Source: Streptomyces platensis (lineage in GTDB: Bacteria; Actinomycetota; Actinomycetes; Streptomycetales; Streptomycetaceae). From it: 64,000 bases of DNA. Under the pieces are notes generated by a model. The model was not told the DNA's origin. It saw only the letters and a list, made by a program, of their open reading frames with translations, and made no database searches. A program made the translations under genes and the position numbers. Every line of letters starts with the position of its first letter. Positions within the stretch are counted from its first letter, which is position 1. Of this stretch, positions 34,396-43,332 are shown one piece after another. The stretch lies in NCBI RefSeq assembly GCF_008704855.1, contig NZ_CP023691.1:5456001-5520000 (forward strand), read 5' to 3'.

Positions 34396-35366
34396 TGACG
34401 GGCGCCGGACACGTTCTCATCCTGGCGGGTCGCTTCGACCCGACCTGCGATCTGGTGGTTGAGGAGCTGAACCGGCGCGCCGTGCCCGTCTTCCGGGCAG
34501 ATATGGCCGAGTTCCCGCTGAGGCTCACGCTTGCCGCGAGCCTCAGCGGGAGCCGGTGGCACGGCACGCTGGCCAACGACCGCCGTACGCTCGACCTCGC
34601 CTCGGTCCGCTCCGTCTACTACCGTCGCCCGACCCACCCGAAGTTTCCCGAGCAGATGGCCGCCGAAGCCCGCACGGTCGCCGAGAGGGAAGCGCGGTGG
34701 GGTTTCGGGGGACTGCTCACGGCTTTACCGTGCCGGTGGCTGCCCCCACCGGGAAGGGCGGCGGATGCCGAGTACAAGCCGCGGCAACTACGCGTCGCGG
34801 CCGACGTGGGACTGAGCGTTCCCCGCACCCTCATCACCAACGACCCATACGCGGCAAAGGACTTCGCTGAATCGCTCGACGGCGGACCCGTCATCTACAA
34901 GCCGTTCTTTCCCGTGCGCGGCACCGTACGCGGTCAGACTGCTGCCGTGTACGCGAGCATCATCGACCCCGGCGACCTGCCGCACGCGGACATCGCCAGC
35001 ACCGCCCATATGTTCCAGGAGTGGGTACCCAAGGCGTACGAGGTGCGGTTGACCGCCGTCGACGGCCAGATCTTCGCGGCCGAGATCCACGCCGACTCGG
35101 ACGCCGGCCGCATCGACTGGCGCAGCGACTACGACAGCCATACCTACCGGGTCTGTGACCCGCCGCCCGAGGTGGCCACCGGGGTGCAGCGGATGCTGGA
35201 CCGGCTCGGCCTGCCGTACGGCGCGTTCGACTTCGTGGTGACGCCGGAGGGGCAATGGCGATTTCTGGAGGTCAACCCGAGCGGGCAGTACGGATTCATC
35301 GAGCAGGCGACCGGACTACGGATCACGGCCGCGATCTGTGACTACTTGGAAGGGGCCGGCCAGTGA
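34395..35366 (+). CDS. tgmB: ATP-grasp ribosomal peptide maturase (TgmB-type graspetide ligase)
   Basis: A 323-aa ATP-grasp ligase forming omega-ester or amide side-chain links in the precursor. The N-terminal part (VLILAGRFDPTCDLVVEELN, SVYYRRPTHPKFP) is typical of the TIGR04187-like maturases. The ATP-grasp core has VIYKPFFPV, FQEWVPKAYEVRLTAVDGQI, and the metal-binding end FDFVVTPEGQWRFLEVNPSG with QYGFIE. The ATG overlaps the precursor stop and the stop overlaps the methyltransferase GTG, so all three are made together. Confidence 0.9.
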   Translation: MTGAGHVLILAGRFDPTCDLVVEELNRRAVPVFRADMAEFPLRLTLAASLSGSRWHGTLANDRRTLDLASVRSVYYRRPTHPKFPEQMAAEARTVAEREARWGFGGLLTALPCRWLPPPGRAADAEYKPRQLRVAADVGLSVPRTLITNDPYAAKDFAESLDGGPVIYKPFFPVRGTVRGQTAAVYASIIDPGDLPHADIASTAHMFQEWVPKAYEVRLTAVDGQIFAAEIHADSDAGRIDWRSDYDSHTYRVCDPPPEVATGVQRMLDRLGLPYGAFDFVVTPEGQWRFLEVNPSGQYGFIEQATGLRITAAICDYLEGAGQ

Positions 35367-36538
35367 CGAACATCCTCGACGACGAACAGCAGGTGATCCG
35401 GGCACGCGTCTCGCTCACCCAGCAGATCGACCGGGGGAGCGTGGTGCTGTCGTCACCGCTGGCGGGAGCGTTTCTCAACGTCCCCCGGCATCCGTTCGTC
35501 CCCGTCTTCTTCCGGCGTGAGGGCGAACGGTTCATCCCCTGGCGGATCACCGACGGCGACGCGGCGGCATGGCTCGACGCCGTGTACACGGACGACTCCC
35601 TCATCACTGAAGTCGACGGCGTACACGCTGAGCACGCCGCCCGCGCCGGAGTGACCGGCATCCCCACGTCCTCCTCGACCGCGCCGAGTCTCATGGCGGA
35701 CATGCTCGACGCCCTCGACGTGAACGAGGGGGACGAGGTCTACGAGGCGGGCGCGGGCAGCGGCTACAACGCCGCGATGCTCTGCCACCTCGCCGGTGAC
35801 AAACACGTCACCACCGTGGACCGCTCCGGCACCCTCACGGCCCTGGCCCGCGAACGGCTCAACGGCATCGGCTTCGACCCGCGCGTGATCCACGGAGACG
35901 GTGCCCGGGATGTACCGCCCGACGCGACGTACGACCGCATCATCGCCACGGCCTCGGTGCGGCGGGTCCCGCCCCGGTGGCTGGAGCGATGCCGTAGTGG
36001 CGGCATCCTGGTCGTCCCCCTCAAGGGCACGCTCGCCGGCGGAATGATCGCCCGGCTCACCAAGCTGCCGGACGGCACGGCAGCCGGCCGGATTCTGCAC
36101 ACACCCGCCGCCTTCATGCCGCTCAAGACCGGCACCGAAGTGGAGGCGCCGGTCCCCGGGATCCCCAACAGCCCCTCTCGCAAAGCCGCGCTCTCCGGGC
36201 GGGTGCTGGATGACTGGACGTTCTCCTTCTTCGCCCAGCTGCACCTGCCGCGCGATCTCGTCCGCATGTACGGGCTGAGCGACGCCGGACTGCACGTCAC
36301 GACGCTGTACGACCCGGCGGACGGCTCGGTCACGCGGATTGAGGACCTGCCTGAGTCGTCGCCGCTGGTGGCCTCCACCGGACCGCGCGACCTGTGGACA
36401 GCGGTGGAAAAAGCCCACCGGCTTTGGCGGCGACTCCACCGGCCGCGACGCGAGTGGTTCGGCATCGCGGTCACCCCCGCCGAGCAGACCGTGACCTACG
36501 CGGCACCGGACGGCCACATCCACCGCTGGACGCTGTAG
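35363..36538 (+). CDS. PIMT-like O-methyltransferase of the graspetide cluster
   Basis: A 391-aa SAM-dependent methyltransferase related to protein-L-isoaspartate methyltransferase. The SAM motif is EVYEAGAGSGYNAAMLCHLA near residue 130, with TSSSTAPSLMADMLDAL before it (PIMT substrate loop) and DRIIATASVRRVPPRWLERC after. A 90-residue N-terminal and a 130-residue C-terminal extension are normal for graspetide-associated versions. Known relatives methylate an Asp in the cross-linked core, leading to aspartimide (fuscimiditide type). GTG 35363 overlaps the ligase stop. Confidence 0.88.
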   Translation: MTNILDDEQQVIRARVSLTQQIDRGSVVLSSPLAGAFLNVPRHPFVPVFFRREGERFIPWRITDGDAAAWLDAVYTDDSLITEVDGVHAEHAARAGVTGIPTSSSTAPSLMADMLDALDVNEGDEVYEAGAGSGYNAAMLCHLAGDKHVTTVDRSGTLTALARERLNGIGFDPRVIHGDGARDVPPDATYDRIIATASVRRVPPRWLERCRSGGILVVPLKGTLAGGMIARLTKLPDGTAAGRILHTPAAFMPLKTGTEVEAPVPGIPNSPSRKAALSGRVLDDWTFSFFAQLHLPRDLVRMYGLSDAGLHVTTLYDPADGSVTRIEDLPESSPLVASTGPRDLWTAVEKAHRLWRRLHRPRREWFGIAVTPAEQTVTYAAPDGHIHRWTL

Positions 36539-36626
36539 CCGCCACCTTCGACCGGACACGGGGCGGCACCGGACCGCCCCACCCCCTGCGCACCCACTCC
36601 ACCCGCCGCCCCTGGCCACCCCGCCG

Positions 36627-36640
36627 TCTATGCGTGTAGA
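36627..36640. promoter_or_regulatory. nucleoside-regulon operator 2 (deoA)
   Basis: TCTATGCGTGTAGA differs at two of 14 positions from TCTACGCGCGTAGA. It lies 30 bp upstream of the deoA ATG in the intergenic region after the graspetide operon. Confidence 0.6.
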
Positions 36641-36670
36641 ACGGACCTACCCGTTCGAAAGGAACTGTCC

Positions 36671-37948
36671 ATGGACGCCATCTCCGTCATCCGCACCAAG
36701 CGCGACCGCGGTGAGCTGACCCCCGAGCAGATCGACTGGGTCATCGATGCCTACACCCGCGGTGAGGTCGCTCATGAGCAGATGTCGTCGCTGGCGATGG
36801 CCATTTTCCTCAACGGTATGAACCGTACGGAGATCGCCCGCTGGACCGCTGCCATGATCGCCTCCGGCGAGCGGATGGACTTCTCCTCCCTGCCCCGGCC
36901 CACCGCCGACAAGCACTCCACCGGCGGTGTCGGTGACAAGATCACGCTGCCGCTCGCCCCGCTCGTGGCCGCCTGCGGTGCCGCCGTACCGCAGCTCTCC
37001 GGCCGGGGCCTCGGTCACACCGGCGGCACCCTCGACAAGCTCGAAGCCATCCCCGGCTGGCGCGCGACGCTCTCCAACGACGAGATGCTGAACGTCCTCC
37101 GCGACGTCGGCTCCGTCATCTGTGCCGCGGGTGACGGCCTCGCGCCCGCCGACAAGAAGCTCTACGCGCTCCGCGATGTCACCGGCACCGTCGAGTCCAT
37201 CCCGCTCATCGCCTCCTCGATCATGTCCAAGAAGATCGCCGAGGGCACCGGCTCCCTCGTGCTGGACGTCAAGGTCGGCTCCGGCGCCTTCATGAAGGAC
37301 CTCGACAACGCGCGCGAACTGGCCTCCACCATGGTCGAGTTGGGTACCGACCACGGAGTGCGGACGGTTGCCCTGCTCACCGACATGGCCACCCCGCTGG
37401 GCCTCACCGCCGGCAACGCCCTGGAAGTCCGTGAATCCGTCGAGGTGCTGGCCGGCGGCGGCCCGCAGGACGTCGTCGAGCTGACCCTGGCGCTGGCCCG
37501 CGAGATGCTCGACGCGGCCGGTCTCAAGGATGCCGACCCGGCGAAGGCGCTGGCCGACGGCTCGGCCATGGACCACTGGCGCCGCATGATCGCGGCCCAG
37601 GGCGGCGACCCCGACGCGGCCCTCCCCGTGGCCCGCGAACAGCATGTCGTCACGGCCGCCTCCTCCGGCACCCTCACCACCCTCGACGCCTACGCCGTCG
37701 GCCTCGCCGCCTGGCGTCTGGGCGCCGGCCGCGCGCGCAGGGAGGACCCGGTCCAGGCCGGCGCGGGCGTCGAACTCCACGCCAAGCCCGGCGACACCGT
37801 CACCGCGGGCCAGCCCCTGCTGACCCTGCACACCGACACCCCGGAGAAGTTCGCCTACGCCCTGGAGGCCCTCGACGGCGGCGTCCTCGTCGGCCCCGAG
37901 GACGCGGCCTTCGCCACCAACCCGGTGGTGCTGGAGCGCATTGCCTGA
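36671..37948 (+). CDS. deoA: thymidine phosphorylase
   Basis: A 425-aa class II nucleoside phosphorylase that cleaves thymidine (and deoxyuridine) with phosphate to give 2-deoxyribose-1-phosphate. Motifs include SSLAMAIFLNGMNRTEIARW, ADKHSTGGVGDKITLPLAPL (phosphate site), LSGRGLGHTGGTLDKLEAIP and LIASSIMSKKIAEGT. The C-terminal PYNP domain is complete (GAGVELHAKPGDTVTAGQPL). AAGGAA precedes ATG 36671. It has its own nucleoside operator and is followed by a strong terminator, so it is monocistronic here. Confidence 0.95.
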   Translation: MDAISVIRTKRDRGELTPEQIDWVIDAYTRGEVAHEQMSSLAMAIFLNGMNRTEIARWTAAMIASGERMDFSSLPRPTADKHSTGGVGDKITLPLAPLVAACGAAVPQLSGRGLGHTGGTLDKLEAIPGWRATLSNDEMLNVLRDVGSVICAAGDGLAPADKKLYALRDVTGTVESIPLIASSIMSKKIAEGTGSLVLDVKVGSGAFMKDLDNARELASTMVELGTDHGVRTVALLTDMATPLGLTAGNALEVRESVEVLAGGGPQDVVELTLALAREMLDAAGLKDADPAKALADGSAMDHWRRMIAAQGGDPDAALPVAREQHVVTAASSGTLTTLDAYAVGLAAWRLGAGRARREDPVQAGAGVELHAKPGDTVTAGQPLLTLHTDTPEKFAYALEALDGGVLVGPEDAAFATNPVVLERIA

Positions 37949-37994
37949 CCTGCGCCTGGGGTCGGCGGCCGCTGATGATGCGGCTCGTATGAAG

Positions 37995-38034
37995 CGAACG
38001 GGATCGGTGGATGGATCTTCACCGATCCCGTTCG
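37995..38034 (+). terminator. terminator after deoA
   Basis: A perfect 15-bp stem (CGAACGGGATCGGTG at 37995-38009 with its complement at 38020-38034) and 10-nt loop, beginning 47 bp after the deoA stop. Confidence 0.8.
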
Positions 38035-38480
38035 GCATGCTGGGACCGGCGCTGCGGCCGGCGCCGGGACTCCGTGCCGGCGGCACTGGCCCCCGCCACC
38101 GCTGACACGGCCGGCGGGCGGCAACGGGGCGGCATCGAGGGCGATTTCACACCTCGATGAGAAAGCCGACCTGCCTACAAGGCGCCCCACTCATCGAGTT
38201 GGGGCCGGCCGCCATGCGGTCAGCGGGGCAGTGGGACAACGCGACAGCGAGACGGCAGCCGGGGCCATCAGGCCACCCTCACATCGCCCGCACAGCGAAG
38301 GCTGTTACGTTCTCCTCGTACGGCCATGGGGGAATCATCATGGAATGGCCGTAAAGGTGTATGCCATGAGGCGCTTGATGCTGCTTCATGGACCCGAGTC
38401 CGCAACTCCGGGGCATGGGTCCGCCCGCCCCGAGGCCGATCCACCCAGCCCCGACCCGAGCAAGCCCGGAGGCTGACGGC
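38035..38480. other. intergenic region upstream of the LuxR/LAL regulator gene
   Basis: About 445 bases with no convincing gene. A moderately AT-rich stretch at 38300-38400 probably contains the promoter of the regulator gene. No repeat or RNA gene was noticed. Confidence 0.4.
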
Positions 38481-41348
38481 GTGACCGCGGGACAGCAACA
38501 CCGCCCGAGTGAGGGGCACTGGCCGCTGGTCGGCCGGGACGCCGAGTGGGCTTCGCTGGACGCCGTGGCCGATGACGTGGTGAGGGGCCGGCCCCGTGTG
38601 GTGCGGCTGGAAGGCCCTGCCGGAATCGGCAAATCGGCTCTGCTGAATGCCTGGTGCCGGGGTGACGACAGGTTTCGGGTGCTACGGACCCGCTGCCATC
38701 CGCTGGCGGGGCAGTGTGCCTTCGGTGCGGTCCGGCAGTTGTTCCAGCCCCTGGTCGCCTCGGACGGCGAAGGAGTACGGGAGGCTCTCCTGGCCGGCGG
38801 GACAGCCGTGCAGCAGCTCCTGGCCGGCGGTGGTGTGTCACTGGATCCGGCGCCGAGCGGATCCGGTGCCAGGGAGGCCCTGCTGGCCGGCCTCGACAGG
38901 TTCGCCCAGCGTCTTACCGACCAGCAGCCCCTCCTGCTGGTCGTCGATCGCCTGCATTGGATCGACCCGCAATCACTCGGCTGGCTGGTCCGCTTCCTCA
39001 GGAGTGGCTGCACCCGCCCGGTCCTGATGGTGGTCGTCACCCCTACCGCCGAGCAGGACAGGCCCGATCCGCTGTTCGCCGAGCTCCTCCACCCGTCGCA
39101 TTGCCACACGATCAGCCTGGGGCCGCTCGGTGTCCCGGACGTGCAACGACTGGCGCAGGCGGTGTGGGAGGGAGCGGACCCCGATCCGTCGTTCTGCGTC
39201 ACGTGCCACACCACCACGGGTGGTCACCCGCTGTACGTGCGCGCGCTGCTCCAGCACGCTCAGCTCAGTGGTCTGCGGCCCACCGCCGAGTTCCAGGACC
39301 GCATCCGTACCGTCTCCCTGCCCACCCTCCGGCGGGAGATCCTCCAGTGCCTGTCCCAGGGGCCCCCGGAGGCGGTCGACCTGGCACAGGCGCTGGCCGT
39401 CATGGGTGACGGCAGGCCGCGCCACCTGCTGGCCGCGCACTGCGGAAGGGGGGAAGCAGTGGTGCGGGCGGCGGCCTCGGACCTGCGGGGGCTCGGCCTG
39501 CTACGGGCGGACGGCGACCTCAGTTTCGTCCACGAGGTGGTGCGCGACACCATCCTGGAGACGATGTCCCCCGAGGAACTCGGGCAGCGGCATGCCCGTG
39601 CCGCGCATGTGTCGTACCTCGGCGGCCGGCCCGACGAGGAGATCGCCGCCCATCTGCTGGCCGCCGATCCGGTGCCGGGCACGTGGGCCGTGCCGGTCCT
39701 GCGCAGGGCGGCCGATGAGGCGCTGCGCCGCGGAGCGCCGGAGCAGGCCGCAGGCTATCTGCGCTGCGCCCTGCGCCAGCCCGCTCAGGCCGCGGAAAGC
39801 GGCCCCGTTCTCCTGCAACTCGCCGTCGCCACCAGCTCCTCCAACGCAGTCCAGGCCGTGTCGTATGCGACCGACGCGCTGGAGGTGCTGTCCGGTACGG
39901 CCGAACGCCGAGAGGCCCTGAGCCTGCTGACCTCCTGCCTGCTGCTCGCCCCTGGATCGGGTATGGCGCTCTCTGACGTGGATCGCCTGTTCACCGGCGG
40001 GAGCGAACGGGGCGACGGCGGCCGCACAGACCGGGAACTCGATCTGCGCCTACGGGTGCTGCGCACGTGGGCGCAGTGCGAACGGCCCACCGCCTGCATA
40101 TCGACGCTGCAGCCCGGCGACGATCACCTGCTCGGCCGCACGCCGGGTGAACGCCAGCTCCTCGCCCTTCAGGCGTTCGCCGCCCTCTGGGCAGGGCAGT
40201 CTGCGCCCTCCATCGGTGCCCTCCTCGACCGGGCCACGGCAATCCTTCCGGTGCTGTCGCACAAGACCTTTCCGCTGTACTACTTCGTGGCGCACACCCT
40301 CCTCCACCTCGATGAACTCGACAAGGCCGACCAGTTGAGGGCGCAACTGGTCAAGGGGATCGAGGGAAAGGGGATGGCACTGCTGGACCGTTCGGTGACG
40401 GCGTATCAGGCGGCGCTGGCCCTCCGCCGAGGGGACGTCGCGGAGGCGCTGGACACGGCCGAGAGAGCCGTGGGCATCGGCCGCGCGACCGGGCGACCGC
40501 CGTACGCGGCCCTTCTCGACTCCATCAGGATCGACGCGCTTCTGGCACAGGGCAGGGTCGAGGCAGCGAAACAGGTGGCGATCGGCCGCGCCGCCGAGGG
40601 GCCGACTCAAGAAGACTGGGAACCACCGATGTTCCTGATGAGTTTGGCGGCGCTGCGCACCGCCCAGGGCGACACCCGTGCGGGACTGTCCCTGCTGTAC
40701 GAGTGCGGTCATCACGTCGACGCCGCCGGGGCAGTCAGCCCGGCCGTCTGTCCATGGCGGTCCCGGGCCGCCGCCGCGCACCTGGTACTCGGCGAAACCG
40801 GCGCCGCCCAGGAGCTGGTCGCGGAGGAACTCGACCTCGCGCGGCGCTGCCAGATCCCGCGAGCCGTCGGTGTGGCCTTGCGCATGGCGGGGAAGCTGGC
40901 GTCCGGCGGGCGGCGGATGGAGCTGCTGAGCGAAGCGGTGGATGTGCTCGCCGCGACGCCGGCGCGCCTCGAACTCTCCCTTACGCTCCATGACTTGGGG
41001 GTGGCCTCGACGGACCGCGGGGACCTGGCCGGCGCCCGTAGCGCGCTGCGGACGGGCTTGACGCTGGCGACCGAGTGCGGCGCCACCGGGCTCGCGAAGC
41101 GCCTGCGGCAACGGCTGCACGACACCGGCGGGCGAGCCGCCAACGTTGCGGGGATGCTCACACCCGGCGAGGAACGCGTCAGCGCGCTGGCCGCAAAGGG
41201 CCACAGCAACAAGGAGATCGCCGAGCAGCTCTTCGTCTCCGTGCGGACCGTGGAAACCCACCTGACCGGCGCCTACCGCAAGCTGGGGATCGCTCGGCGC
41301 AACGAACTGGCCGCTGCCATCGCGGCGTCGGGCACCGGGGACGAGTGA
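38481..41348 (+). CDS. large ATP-binding LuxR-family (LAL) regulator
   Basis: A 955-aa regulator. The N-terminal AAA-type ATPase has Walker A LEGPAGIGKSALLNAW near residue 50 and a Walker B-like LLLVVDRLHWID, where the usual second Asp of the DD pair is Arg. A long helical, TPR/MalT-like middle follows. The C-terminal LuxR HTH is intact (LTPGEERVSALAAKGHSNKE then VSVRTVETHLTGAYRKLGI). GTG 38481 is chosen for GGAGG 8 nt upstream; ATG 38388 lacks an SD. It lies just upstream of the four-Cys secreted cassette on the same strand, separated by a terminator, and may activate it (inference). LAL proteins often control secondary metabolism or sugar use. Confidence 0.88.
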   Translation: MTAGQQHRPSEGHWPLVGRDAEWASLDAVADDVVRGRPRVVRLEGPAGIGKSALLNAWCRGDDRFRVLRTRCHPLAGQCAFGAVRQLFQPLVASDGEGVREALLAGGTAVQQLLAGGGVSLDPAPSGSGAREALLAGLDRFAQRLTDQQPLLLVVDRLHWIDPQSLGWLVRFLRSGCTRPVLMVVVTPTAEQDRPDPLFAELLHPSHCHTISLGPLGVPDVQRLAQAVWEGADPDPSFCVTCHTTTGGHPLYVRALLQHAQLSGLRPTAEFQDRIRTVSLPTLRREILQCLSQGPPEAVDLAQALAVMGDGRPRHLLAAHCGRGEAVVRAAASDLRGLGLLRADGDLSFVHEVVRDTILETMSPEELGQRHARAAHVSYLGGRPDEEIAAHLLAADPVPGTWAVPVLRRAADEALRRGAPEQAAGYLRCALRQPAQAAESGPVLLQLAVATSSSNAVQAVSYATDALEVLSGTAERREALSLLTSCLLLAPGSGMALSDVDRLFTGGSERGDGGRTDRELDLRLRVLRTWAQCERPTACISTLQPGDDHLLGRTPGERQLLALQAFAALWAGQSAPSIGALLDRATAILPVLSHKTFPLYYFVAHTLLHLDELDKADQLRAQLVKGIEGKGMALLDRSVTAYQAALALRRGDVAEALDTAERAVGIGRATGRPPYAALLDSIRIDALLAQGRVEAAKQVAIGRAAEGPTQEDWEPPMFLMSLAALRTAQGDTRAGLSLLYECGHHVDAAGAVSPAVCPWRSRAAAAHLVLGETGAAQELVAEELDLARRCQIPRAVGVALRMAGKLASGGRRMELLSEAVDVLAATPARLELSLTLHDLGVASTDRGDLAGARSALRTGLTLATECGATGLAKRLRQRLHDTGGRAANVAGMLTPGEERVSALAAKGHSNKEIAEQLFVSVRTVETHLTGAYRKLGIARRNELAAAIAASGTGDE

Positions 41349-41448
41349 GCGGACCCGGGACGTCCCGCCGCAGGTGACCGGCGCCGCCGCAATGCAGAAG
41401 GAAAGCCCAGGTAGGGGTGCCATCCCCGGCACCGACTGAGGACCCCCC

Positions 41449-41478
41449 GAGCCCCACCCATGCCGGGTGGGGCTCTTT
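41449..41478 (+). terminator. terminator after the LuxR/LAL gene
   Basis: GAGCCCCACCC (41449-41459) and GGGTGGGGCTC (41465-41475) form a perfect 11-bp stem with a 5-nt loop followed by TTT. Confidence 0.78.
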
Positions 41479-41745
41479 GCGTGGAACAACGGGACCCGCG
41501 AGCACGACAGTTGCGGTCCGAAAGGCCGGTCCTCAGGGGTGTGCGCTCCCGAACCTGTGGGTGGTCCGCAGATTTCCCGTGGGTTCGGCACCGTGTTCCC
41601 GTCCCGACCGAAGCCTTTACGGCGACCTATTCCGGTGGGCGTCATTGCCTGGCTTTACTTACACCGAACGAAAGGCGTGCCGGCCTGGGTTGGCAAAAGA
41701 ACGGCGTCGCCTTCCGTGGAAATTTCGAGAGGGGATCGAGTCGTC
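41479..41745 (+). promoter_or_regulatory. promoter region of the four-Cys secreted cassette
   Basis: This stretch between the LuxR/LAL terminator and the first cassette gene becomes AT-richer toward 41650-41740. It ends with GAGAGGGGA about 12 nt before ATG 41746. TTACTTACACC near 41655 could be a -10 region, but no -35 partner was fixed. Confidence 0.35.
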
Positions 41746-42120
41746 ATGAAAAGGCACCGCAAGGCCGTGCTCGGCCTGATGGCAGCAGTGGGCGCATGCC
41801 TGTCGACCGGGGTGTTCGCCACCTCGGCAGCTGCGGCAACGGGCACGAATGTCAAGATCAGCCAGCACGCCGCAATCGCCGCCACCACCTGCTACACATT
41901 CGTGGGCGCGGAGGACAAGAACTACTGCAACTACTCCCGCCCCGTGAACGACCAACTCACGGTGGGAATCCCGGCGAACACCACACAGGTCGTGATCGAC
42001 CTGAAGGTATTCCCCTGGGCGAGCCCGGCGGACAGCATCGCACTGGACCCCAACAAGGACCGTTGTGTCGAGGTGAGCGGTACCGCCCTCAACGCGAAGC
42101 TCCTGGAAACCGGCTGCTGA
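41746..42120 (+). CDS. secreted four-cysteine protein 1
   Basis: A 124-aa exported protein. The signal peptide spans about residues 1-31 (RKAVLGLMAAVGACLSTGVF, cleaved after SAAA). The mature protein has four Cys at 49, 61, 107 and 124, spaced C-x11-C-x45-C-x16-C with Cys as the last residue, and the local motif TCYTFVG. This pattern is shared with the products at 42917 and 43333 and defines a paralogous group. The rest is alternating beta sequence (LTVGIPANTTQVVIDLKVFP), probably a small disulfide-bonded beta sandwich. No known family is recognised. It is the first gene of a four-gene same-strand cassette. Confidence 0.75.
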   Translation: MKRHRKAVLGLMAAVGACLSTGVFATSAAAATGTNVKISQHAAIAATTCYTFVGAEDKNYCNYSRPVNDQLTVGIPANTTQVVIDLKVFPWASPADSIALDPNKDRCVEVSGTALNAKLLETGC

Positions 42121-42188
42121 ATCCGGTGGGCACCGGAACATCACGCAACTCCGAAGCCCGGCAGGCTCCTGTTGCCAAGAAAGCGAGA

Positions 42189-42887
42189 ATGTCCATGCCC
42201 CTCCCTTACCGTGCAGGAATCGTCGCCGCCACGTCGGTGATGGCGATGGCGATGGCCATGCCGATGGCATCCGCGGCATCGCTTCCGCAAGACGTCAACG
42301 GCTATACCGACAACTGGCTGAACGCGGGAAGCGCTTCCGTCACCTATGACAACGGCACCACGCTGACCCGGCAGTCGGACGTCCTGGAGGCACTCCAGCA
42401 GTGCAGCTCACTGGGCGTGTCGTGTGCCTCCACGACAACCGAGGACGCCGGCCAGGTCACCAAGTGGTACGACGCGGACAACGACGTTCTGGACGCCGGG
42501 CCGATCGACAACTGCGACCCGGACGCAACAAGCGACATCACCGAAACCCTCACCAAGAGCCACACCTTTTCCTGGGGGTGGAACGTCGGCGCCAGTGTCG
42601 ACGTGACCCTGGTCAAGGACAAGTTGGGAGTGGGGGCCAGCGCGGGCTTCACCCAGTCCACCACCAACGCCACCACGGGTGCTATCGCCATCACCGTGAA
42701 GCCGGGCCAAAAGGGAATGCTCAAGCTGGGATACGACATGGACCGCAAGGTCTCCAACGTGTCGATTCAGGGCGGAAAGTTCGGCGGCGCGCAGATCACC
42801 GGTCTCCGTACGGAGACACCGGTAGGAACAAAGCGTGTGAGCCAGGACATTGTCCCGTGCGGCCAGCAGTTGCTGAACGGACGCTGA
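42189..42887 (+). CDS. secreted aerolysin-like protein
   Basis: A 232-aa exported protein. Residues 1-29 are a Met/Ala-rich signal peptide (VMAMAMAMPMASAA). The mature part has four Cys (72, 79, 109, 224) and, at 113-185, a long alternating Ser/Thr-rich beta region (ETLTKSHTFSWGWNVGASVD, KLGVGASAGFTQSTTNATTG, AITVKPGQKGMLKLGYD). Beta strand, polar hairpin, then VKPGQ turn resembles the ETX/MTX2-aerolysin pore-forming core. It is unlike its neighbours in length but shares their export and disulfide content. ATG 42189 and ATG 42195 are both possible; SD support is weak. Pore formation is inference from pattern. Confidence 0.65.
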   Translation: MSMPLPYRAGIVAATSVMAMAMAMPMASAASLPQDVNGYTDNWLNAGSASVTYDNGTTLTRQSDVLEALQQCSSLGVSCASTTTEDAGQVTKWYDADNDVLDAGPIDNCDPDATSDITETLTKSHTFSWGWNVGASVDVTLVKDKLGVGASAGFTQSTTNATTGAIAITVKPGQKGMLKLGYDMDRKVSNVSIQGGKFGGAQITGLRTETPVGTKRVSQDIVPCGQQLLNGR

Positions 42888-42916
42888 GTTCCCCTCTCTG
42901 AGAAAGGTCACCCCCC

Positions 42917-43300
42917 ATGCGAACGAAAAAGCGCTCCCTTGCGTGCAGCGCCGCCACGCTGCTGCTCGCCCTCGGCGGCACGGCCCTGTCGGCGACGCCC
43001 GCCTCGGCTCAGTCCTCGGGCCACATCGCGTTCTCGAACAAGGGCTGGTTCCTCGCCAAGACCTGCTACAAGTGGCAGGGTTCCGCCACCCCGGACAGCT
43101 GCGACGACAACAAGGCCATCGGCCAGGACTGGGGAGTGGACATTCCGGCCGACGCGACCGGCGTAAAGCTCTCGGTGCTTGTCCACGGACAGCAGATAGG
43201 CGATATCGACGCGCCGCAGATCACCGACCTGAACCGCAATTACTGCTACGAGCTGAGCGGTTATACGTGGGGACCGTCCATCACCGAGAAGAGCTGCTAG
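42917..43300 (+). CDS. secreted four-cysteine protein 2
   Basis: A 127-aa exported protein with a classical signal peptide (residues 1-31, ending TPASAQ). Mature cysteines at 50, 62, 110 and 127 have spacing C-x11-C-x47-C-x16-C, matching the 41746 product. The motif SNKGWFLAKTCYKWQGS aligns with SNNSGFLVDTCYTWEGP of the next protein. GAGAAAGG precedes ATG 42917, 30 bp after the aerolysin-like gene's stop. The paralogy is clear, but no external family is recognised. Confidence 0.75.
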   Translation: MRTKKRSLACSAATLLLALGGTALSATPASAQSSGHIAFSNKGWFLAKTCYKWQGSATPDSCDDNKAIGQDWGVDIPADATGVKLSVLVHGQQIGDIDAPQITDLNRNYCYELSGYTWGPSITEKSC

Positions 43301-43332
43301 TCCCGCTCCGGGACGAGAAAGGAAACGTCAGC

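Noticed and set aside
29686..36538. Integrated plasmid or prophage carrying the RiPP genes
   Set aside because: No integrase, transposase, tRNA-linked attachment site, replication or phage gene found in the interval.
38157..38354. 65-codon frame between deoA and the LuxR/LAL gene
   Set aside because: No RBS, no composition typical of a real gene, and no family; treated as intergenic.
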